DNA of 42,545 nt from Candidatus Sungbacteria bacterium RIFCSPLOWO2_02_FULL_51_17. GTDB lineage: Bacteria > Patescibacteriota > Minisyncoccia > Sungbacterales > GWA2-42-14. Location of the stretch: contig MHQW01000041.1 of assembly GCA_001820785.1 (NCBI GenBank), positions 19,641-62,185 of the forward strand. Reading direction: 5' to 3'. The notes beneath the pieces were generated by a model that saw nothing but the letters and a program-made list of their open reading frames with translations, did not search any database and was not told the DNA's origin. This document shows, piece by piece, positions 36,674 through 42,545 of the stretch (positions are counted from its first letter, which is position 1; each line of letters opens with the position of its first letter). The translations under genes and the position numbers were made by a program.

Positions 36674-37957
36674 TCAATCAAGAAGATCCGAAAGACGTGC
36701 GGCGCAAAATGGGATAAGTAGCTCCTCCAAAGAAAGTCCGCCGTGCGTTCCGCGAAGCCGCGTCGGATCTTTGCGGTACTCCCGATGCCAAATAAGGTTC
36801 TCTCCACGCGGCAGAATAAGCACGTTCCCAATACGGTCAAGAAACCGTTGGCACGGCGTACCGATCCCGAAAAGGCCGCACGCTATCGCATCCTCCGTCA
36901 GAAGAACTTCAGCCACTCCATCAAGCACGGTCCGTAAATGCGCAACGCACTCCATTCTTCTTTGCGGGTTTACAAAAAGAAATGTGTCGCGAGCGGATCC
37001 CGTCGGCATGATCTTGGCGCCGTTTCCTCCCTTCACACAATACTCGCCAAGCGGCACCAGATCATCAAGGTACACGATATTCTCCGGCCGTACCGCTATC
37101 TGTCCGTGATCGGCAGTAAGGAGAAGAGACACTTTCGCCGCCGCTTCCCGGCTCATGCGACACTTTCGCAGGAACTCCTCCACGATAAGAGTTGAGAACA
37201 TGTTCGTCTCGGAATAATGTTCCGCGCTTTCGGGCCCGAATTCGTGTTCGGCGATGTCTATCGGGTCCCAGTAGACAAAAAAATATCCCGGCCCGGAATC
37301 GGCCTCCACCAATACCCGAAGTTTTACCATAAGGTCGAAGCCGCGCGTGAACGGCACGACGGAACTGCCACGAAACGTCGCACGAGAAAAAGTGCTTTCG
37401 GCATACCCTTTGTTCGCAAATACATATGAGGGCACGCCGACCCGCCGCAACTCTTCATATATGGTCGGGCCATCATAGAGCATCTCGGGAGTCCCGCCCA
37501 TCGCCAACAATTGGTCACGCTCCTTGCCATGATACGGCGTAAACGGAATCGTTTGAATCACCATGTCAAACTCCTTAAAATACACGTTCCACTCCGGAAG
37601 CCCATGCTCCTGCGGAGAAAGCCCCGAGTGCACTGCGGTAAGCCCGGCGGCGGTCGTTGTAGGAAATATCGTCGTAAGAGCGCTTATACTGCCGAATATC
37701 CTAAAAAGTTCAAACAGACGATTACCGGCGTTCCGCGCGCGCACCAGATGGTTGTATCCAAGCCCGTCGGCAAAGAAGAGAATGATCTTCTCGGCACCTG
37801 TGGTGTGTTTCAGATATGAGCTGTTTTGCAGTACGGGCCGCCCGTTACCAATGCCAAAGTGAGAAAGGACCATTGCGGGCACCTCAACAAGCGAGGCGCC
37901 GCCATAGCGCGGAAGCATGGGAAAAGAAGCAAGTTCTTTTGGAAGTTGTTTTTTCAA
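36674..37957 (-). CDS. Alkaline phosphatase-superfamily phosphodiesterase
   Basis: IILFFADGLGYNHL, IFPTTTAAGLTAVHSGLSPQEHGL, VSLLLTADHGQI, GTHGGLSLEELLIP. Confidence 0.88.
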   Translation of the reverse strand: MKKQLPKELASFPMLPRYGGASLVEVPAMVLSHFGIGNGRPVLQNSSYLKHTTGAEKIILFFADGLGYNHLVRARNAGNRLFELFRIFGSISALTTIFPTTTAAGLTAVHSGLSPQEHGLPEWNVYFKEFDMVIQTIPFTPYHGKERDQLLAMGGTPEMLYDGPTIYEELRRVGVPSYVFANKGYAESTFSRATFRGSSVVPFTRGFDLMVKLRVLVEADSGPGYFFVYWDPIDIAEHEFGPESAEHYSETNMFSTLIVEEFLRKCRMSREAAAKVSLLLTADHGQIAVRPENIVYLDDLVPLGEYCVKGGNGAKIMPTGSARDTFLFVNPQRRMECVAHLRTVLDGVAEVLLTEDAIACGLFGIGTPCQRFLDRIGNVLILPRGENLIWHREYRKDPTRLRGTHGGLSLEELLIPFCAARLSDLLD

Positions 37958-38084
37958 TGAGCACCTTATTCACCGATGTGAATATCCTATGCTATATCGC
38001 CATCCGCGCGCGGTCAACAGCGCCTTGACGGAAAAGATGGAATGCGCACATACTATTCATGGTACCTTTATACTAAAGGGATAT

Positions 38085-38567
38085 ATGTTCAGACCGAACG
38101 AAAACCGGATACTGCTGTGGGGAGCCATACTGTTCTTCGCGACCCTCATAGTGGGAGTAGCTCTTATACCGATGGGTGGCACAACCGTCACTAGAGAAGC
38201 GATACCCGATGAGCGGGTACAGCACGTTGAGCGGGTCCTCATCCATGATCTTGGCGATACGAACGGGAACTTCACCCTGTTCATACAAGAGCCAGGATCG
38301 CAAGAACTCAAACCGATGCGGATATATGCGAAAACGTATCGCGTCGTAAAAGACGTTCCTCGCAATAGCCCCATGTGGGCGATAAAAGGACAGCTCGTCA
38401 AAATCAAGCACAACGATCCCAGTTACGATTATGTAACAGTGGGATCTCTGGAACTTCACATCCGCAATGAGAAAGATCTGGAAGGAGCCGCATGGGAGCG
38501 AACGTACCACCGGAATAAATCAACCGTGACGGAGCGAGGCGCGACTATTGTTCTTTGTTGTCAGTAG
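38085..38567 (+). CDS. Hypothetical single-TM protein
   Basis: MFRPNENRILLWGAILFFATLIVGVALIP...; AAGGGA upstream; terminator CCGCC/GGCGG downstream. Confidence 0.65.
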   Translation: MFRPNENRILLWGAILFFATLIVGVALIPMGGTTVTREAIPDERVQHVERVLIHDLGDTNGNFTLFIQEPGSQELKPMRIYAKTYRVVKDVPRNSPMWAIKGQLVKIKHNDPSYDYVTVGSLELHIRNEKDLEGAAWERTYHRNKSTVTERGATIVLCCQ

Positions 38568-38574
38568 TAAGAAT

Positions 38575-38599
38575 ATCCGCCAAATACCGGCGGATTTTT
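38575..38599 (+). terminator. CCGCC-N-GGCGG intrinsic terminator
   Basis: atccgccaaataccggcggattttt. Confidence 0.9.
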
Positions 38600-38661
38600 C
38601 AGTATCGGCGCGCGGTTAAAGCTCTAAAAGCAGCTTACATACGCATTGGTACACCAAACTC

Positions 38662-38691
38662 TTGACATTTATGCTTTGCACATGCTACACT
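38662..38691 (+). promoter_or_regulatory. Promoter TTGACA-18-TACACT
   Basis: Upstream of the structured RNA and typA. Confidence 0.65.
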
Positions 38692-38707
38692 GCGACTGCG
38701 AGCAGTG

Positions 38708-38799
38708 CCCCCTCTTGTGGTCCCGCGCCAACGCGGGATGAAGCTCTGAAAAGAGCTTAGCCTCCTCGGAGGCAAACCACTGGAAGGGGTTCTTTTTTT
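38708..38799 (+). ncRNA. Candidate cloverleaf-shaped structured RNA / typA leader ending in a U-tract
   Basis: Outer helix CCCCCTCTTGTGGT/ACCACTGGAAGGGG; hairpins CCCGCG-CCAA-CGCGGG, AAGCTCT-GAAA-AGAGCTT, GCCTC-CTCG-GAGGC; then TTCTTTTTTT. Confidence 0.65.
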
Positions 38800-38843
38800 G
38801 AATGCACGACCGAAAGCAAACGCAATAATTTCTTACCCGCACC

Positions 38844-40661
38844 ATGAACATCAGAAATGTCGCGATCATCGCGCACGTAGACCATGGCAAAACCACATTG
38901 GTGGACGCCTTACTGCGTCAATCCCAGACAAAAATGACGAAGGAGATGTCCGATCGGGAATTTATCATGGACTCAAACGAGCTTGAGCGCGAACGAGGCA
39001 TCACTATTTTTTCAAAAAATGCCTCGGTCACCTGGGAGGGAACGAAAATAAATATCATTGATACGCCGGGACATGCCGACTTCGGCGGCGAGGTTGAGCG
39101 GGTCCTCACCATGGCTGACGGATGTCTTCTTCTCGTTGACGCAAAGGAAGGGCCCATGCCGCAAACCCGCTTCGTGCTCAAACAAGCGCTTGCAAAAAAA
39201 CTCCGCATCATCGTTGTCATCAATAAAATTGATAAACCCGATGCCCGCCCCGACTTTGTGCTTGATAAAACATTTGACCTCTTCATGGAATTGGGCGCAG
39301 ATGATGCAATCGCTGATTTTCCGGTGGTGTACGCCGCGGCAAAACTCGGAAAAGCCGGGGCAACGCCGGCTATTTCAGGCATGCGCGACATCACCCCCAT
39401 ATTTGAAGCGATCCTTGCGCATGTCCCCGCTCCTCACGGAGACCCAGCAAAACCGCTACAAATGCTTATCACAACCATAGGCGCAGACGAGTTCAAAGGG
39501 CGCATCGCCACCGGCCGCGTATATAACGGCATTCTTAGGGCGGGGCAAGACATCGCACACATCGCGCGCGATGGAAGCATAAAAAAATACCGCCTCCCTT
39601 CTATTATGACCTTCACCGGACTTGAACGGATAGATACAACCGAGGTCTTTGCGGGCGACATTGCCGCACTTTCCGGCATTCCCGGTATCACCATCGGCGA
39701 AACAATAGCCGATCCCGAACATCCGTCAGCCCTGCCGCTTCTTACCATAGAAGAGCCGACGGTGAAGATGAATTTCCAAGTCAACGATTCTCCTTTCTGC
39801 GGACAGGAATCGCAATTTTCCACATCACGCCAGGTGCGAGAGCGGTTATTCCGGGAACTAGAAACGGACACGGCGCTTTCGGTCGTTGACGGAACCGATA
39901 ATGATTGGATCGTATCGGGCCGCGGAGAATTGCATCTTGCAATCCTCATAGAGCGCCTGCGCCGTGAAGGATACGAATTCCAGGTATCGCGCCCGCAGGT
40001 CATCACCAAAGAAGCGAACGGAAAAACCATGACGCCATACGAACAAGTGTTCATTGAAACGCCAGAGGCATACGGCGGAAGCATCATACAAAAACTTGGC
40101 CAGCGCAAAGGCACGCTTCAGAACATGAGAACCGAAAACGGTATCGCATTTTTAGAATTCACCATCCCAACGCGCGGGCTTTTCGGATATCGCACGGAAT
40201 TTCTTACCGATACCAAGGGCCTCGGCATCATCAATACGATGTTTGACGGGTACCGCGAAGATCCGGGCGGATGGAATGAGCGCAACCAGGGATCACTTAT
40301 CGCACACGAAACGGGACTTACAAATATGTATGGCATGGTAAATGTGCAGGACCGCGGGACGCTTTTTCTAGGCCCTGGGATCAACGTGTATAAAGGTCAG
40401 GTGGTCGGACAGCACTCGCGCTCAAACGACCTTCACGTGAATGTGTGCAAAACAAAGGAACTCTCAAATATGCGATCAAAAAATGATGCGGCTGCCGAGC
40501 ACTTTAACGCGCCGCGCATCATGGACCTGGAAGACGCGCTTGAGTACATCGGCGACGATGAGCTTGTTGAGGTAACGCCCAAAAACATCCGCATCAGAAA
40601 AATGATACTGGACGCGTCGGAACATAAGCGCAAACAAGCCCTCGGATTCATCCCGCGGTAA
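38844..40661 (+). CDS. typA: Translational GTPase TypA/BipA
   Basis: NVAIIAHVDHGKTTLVDALLRQS, RERGITIFSKNASV, DTPGHADFGGEVERVL, full-length domain content. Confidence 0.96.
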   Translation: MNIRNVAIIAHVDHGKTTLVDALLRQSQTKMTKEMSDREFIMDSNELERERGITIFSKNASVTWEGTKINIIDTPGHADFGGEVERVLTMADGCLLLVDAKEGPMPQTRFVLKQALAKKLRIIVVINKIDKPDARPDFVLDKTFDLFMELGADDAIADFPVVYAAAKLGKAGATPAISGMRDITPIFEAILAHVPAPHGDPAKPLQMLITTIGADEFKGRIATGRVYNGILRAGQDIAHIARDGSIKKYRLPSIMTFTGLERIDTTEVFAGDIAALSGIPGITIGETIADPEHPSALPLLTIEEPTVKMNFQVNDSPFCGQESQFSTSRQVRERLFRELETDTALSVVDGTDNDWIVSGRGELHLAILIERLRREGYEFQVSRPQVITKEANGKTMTPYEQVFIETPEAYGGSIIQKLGQRKGTLQNMRTENGIAFLEFTIPTRGLFGYRTEFLTDTKGLGIINTMFDGYREDPGGWNERNQGSLIAHETGLTNMYGMVNVQDRGTLFLGPGINVYKGQVVGQHSRSNDLHVNVCKTKELSNMRSKNDAAAEHFNAPRIMDLEDALEYIGDDELVEVTPKNIRIRKMILDASEHKRKQALGFIPR

Positions 40662-40742
40662 CCACGTACATATCACATTTCTTCTTGACACACTCTGGAT
40701 ATGGGCGTACATATGAAATAGCACCTCCAATTCGCACACCGA

Positions 40743-41027
40743 ATGAAGCGGGCGATCGCCTCCATTCTCATTGTTGCCATCCTTGGCATTTCGCTTGTCG
40801 GATGCGGCAATACGAAGGTCATCAACGGAGTTGAGTACGACACCTATGGTCTTTTGAACCAGAATGAGAAACAGAATCCGAACATTCAGTATGAGCTCAT
40901 ACTAGGAAATTTGATCTGGGGCGTCGTTCTTGTGGAGACAGTTATAGCGCCGGTCTACTTCTTCGGTTTCTCGCTCTTTGAGCCCGTCGGCCCCAAGTCA
41001 GACATTAAGGGCAAGGTCGTTCGCTAG
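40743..41027 (+). CDS. Small lipoprotein
   Basis: MKRAIASILIVAILGISLVGCGN lipobox; CCGCC/GGCGG terminator downstream. Confidence 0.75.
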   Translation: MKRAIASILIVAILGISLVGCGNTKVINGVEYDTYGLLNQNEKQNPNIQYELILGNLIWGVVLVETVIAPVYFFGFSLFEPVGPKSDIKGKVVR

Positions 41028-41036
41028 CGCACATGT

Positions 41037-41060
41037 CCGCCCCTCCGGCGGCATTTTTTA
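41037..41060 (+). terminator. CCGCC-N-GGCGG intrinsic terminator
   Basis: ccgcccctccggcggcattttttattt. Confidence 0.8.
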
Positions 41061-41133
41061 TTTCTCGACGGGCCGCTCGCACAAATAAAAAAGCCCTTCG
41101 CGAACATGCGAGGGGCTTTGCGTTCTTGCTCTT

Positions 41134-42150
41134 CTAAGACATGAAGAGATAGGGCCGCACGATGTCGGGATTCGCTTTTATGTACATGAAAAACCCGTAC
41201 ATGAGTCCTGCCATAAGGACCCCGAGATAGGCGTAATTGATCCGATGCCTCACGGGGATCTCGGCGATCTTTTCCAGGACATACAGGATGAAGAACGTCC
41301 CGCCGATCTTCTGCAGCTCACCGATCTGCCAGACGGAACCGACAAACAGCGCGGCACAACCGGCAACGATCGTCACCACCTGAAAGACCCCATAGTTATA
41401 GCGCTTCTCATACCACCGGGATGACGCGATAAGAAGACCAAGATACCCTACAAAACTTCCGAGAAATAGCACGCCCGGCTCAAAGATCTTATACACCGGA
41501 TCGGATGCTCCGATGACGCGGCCCGCGACGAAAAGCGCGAGCATGACGAACGATGCGCTCGTCGCCCTTCCGAGCACATCCTTATTCTGAAATCCAATGA
41601 CATACCCGAGCCCGAGCATCATCACGGTAAATCCAAGCGCTCCCATGAGAGCGGCAACGGCAAGAAACCCGATGAGAGAACTTCCGTACCAGACAGCTGT
41701 TACGCCCCACGCGACCGCAAGACCACCGCACACTGCCCACCCGGTCGGCTCAATATTCCGCATGGTAAACGTAAATGCCAGGGCGCCCGCCAAAAGCGCG
41801 CACCCGGTAAGACCAACAAACGGTGCAACGCCGGGGCTAAGAGCATTCCCCCACCACATAAGACCAAGAGCTGCGGCGTAAAAAAGAACCTCATACAGCG
41901 AAAGCGGGATGAGAACAAAGATGGCAAGGAGCCATCGGCACCAATGAAAAATGATGACGCAAAGCGACAGCACACCAATGCCGATCGCCAACACCCACAT
42001 CGTGTTCACAAACGTGATGAACCCCGCGAACTTCTGCATGCCGGAAAGCTGTGAGGCGCACTCGGGCGAAAGCTCTGCCGCGAATACCGGAGCGACGACC
42101 GCAAGCAGGGCTACAACCAGGAATCCAAGCACAGAGCCGATCTTTCCCAT
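41134..42150 (-). CDS. Polytopic membrane protein with N-terminal signal peptide
   Basis: MGKIGSVLGFLVVALLAVVAPVFAAELSPECASQL followed by many TM segments; terminator AAAGCCCCTCGC...GCGAAGGGCTTTTTT downstream. Confidence 0.75.
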   Translation of the reverse strand: MGKIGSVLGFLVVALLAVVAPVFAAELSPECASQLSGMQKFAGFITFVNTMWVLAIGIGVLSLCVIIFHWCRWLLAIFVLIPLSLYEVLFYAAALGLMWWGNALSPGVAPFVGLTGCALLAGALAFTFTMRNIEPTGWAVCGGLAVAWGVTAVWYGSSLIGFLAVAALMGALGFTVMMLGLGYVIGFQNKDVLGRATSASFVMLALFVAGRVIGASDPVYKIFEPGVLFLGSFVGYLGLLIASSRWYEKRYNYGVFQVVTIVAGCAALFVGSVWQIGELQKIGGTFFILYVLEKIAEIPVRHRINYAYLGVLMAGLMYGFFMYIKANPDIVRPYLFMS

Positions 42151-42245
42151 GCGAACCTTCCTGTTTTAAGGGGTTGTCAATGAACCGTCAGAAATATAGC
42201 AGATAAACAAGAACTGTCAATAGATATGGGCCTTTTTGGCAGATA

Positions 42246-42274
42246 TTGACTTTTTTTATTAGATATGGTATAAT
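42246..42274 (+). promoter_or_regulatory. Promoter TTGACT-17-TATAAT
   Basis: TTGACT 42246-42251, TATAAT 42269-42274. Confidence 0.85.
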
Positions 42275-42353
42275 TGAGAGATACGGAGTGATAAATCAGA
42301 CCACTAGGTCTTTCCCATACAGAACCTTTCATCAACGTTAGGAGGAACTCTAC

Positions 42354-42545
42354 ATGATGAGCAGGGCGTCTTTGGAGGCGGCTCTCGCGCTGCAAAAGTC
42401 CCTGGCGGCCGACAAGACCGCCCAGGACACAGCAGATGATCTGGCAATTCCGCGCGCGGGTCTCGCGCTTGCGAACTTTCTCTCCTCCGAGGAGGGGAAG
42501 CTCGTCGGCAAGATCCTCGCGGCAAAGGGCACGAGGATTGAAATC
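42354..42545 (+). CDS. Partial CDS running off the window end
   Basis: SD AGGAGGA then ATGATGAGCAGG...: MMSRASLEAALALQKSLAADKTAQDTADDLAIPRAGLALANFLSSEEGKLVGKILAAKGTRIEI; open to the last base. Confidence 0.7.
   Translation, partial: MMSRASLEAALALQKSLAADKTAQDTADDLAIPRAGLALANFLSSEEGKLVGKILAAKGTRIEI

Noticed and set aside
38708-38799. Cloverleaf as a genuine tRNA
   Set aside because: Loops are 4 nt, there is no anticodon loop or GTTCRA T-loop, and the outer helix is too long.
39434-40114. 226-aa minus-strand ORF
   Set aside because: Antisense to typA; Ser/Arg-rich shadow frame.

Overview
42.5 kb window from what looks like a reduced, Patescibacteria/CPR-like bacterial genome (inferred from gene content, not proven). 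The left half (about 0.2-17.3 kb) is mostly housekeeping: parA-parB, AI-2E family transporter, M16 peptidase, glycyl-tRNA synthetase, a large single-TM surface-type protein, recO, ileS, argS, smpB and a GIY-YIG nuclease, followed by a tmRNA gene (ssrA, about 17406-17838). From about 17.9 kb the window becomes an accessory-type region with small genes, strong promoters, structured intergenic repeats, a RelE/ParE-type toxin-antitoxin pair, an HTH/HATPase/STAS-like protein and two copies of one small gene cassette. It is interspersed with glgA, a LOG-like protein, a CPBP protease, a tryptophanase/tyrosine phenol-lyase homologue, a cytochrome c lipoprotein, a CDF transporter, a phosphodiesterase and typA. 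The observations I rate highest are: (1) a four-way-junction RNA with a U-tract between a promoter and typA; (2) a complete histidine-phosphatase domain inserted inside IleRS; (3) a structured intergenic repeat family in 18.5-23 kb; (4) a pair of unannotated Cys-rich miniproteins; (5) duplicated small-gene cassettes and a TA module bracketed by direct repeats; (6) an in-frame amber codon and a cytochrome c ORF with no canonical start codon; (7) very long perfect hairpins at 30.66 kb. No CRISPR array, integrase, transposase, rRNA or canonical tRNA was recognised. All calls come from reading the sequence; no database search was run.
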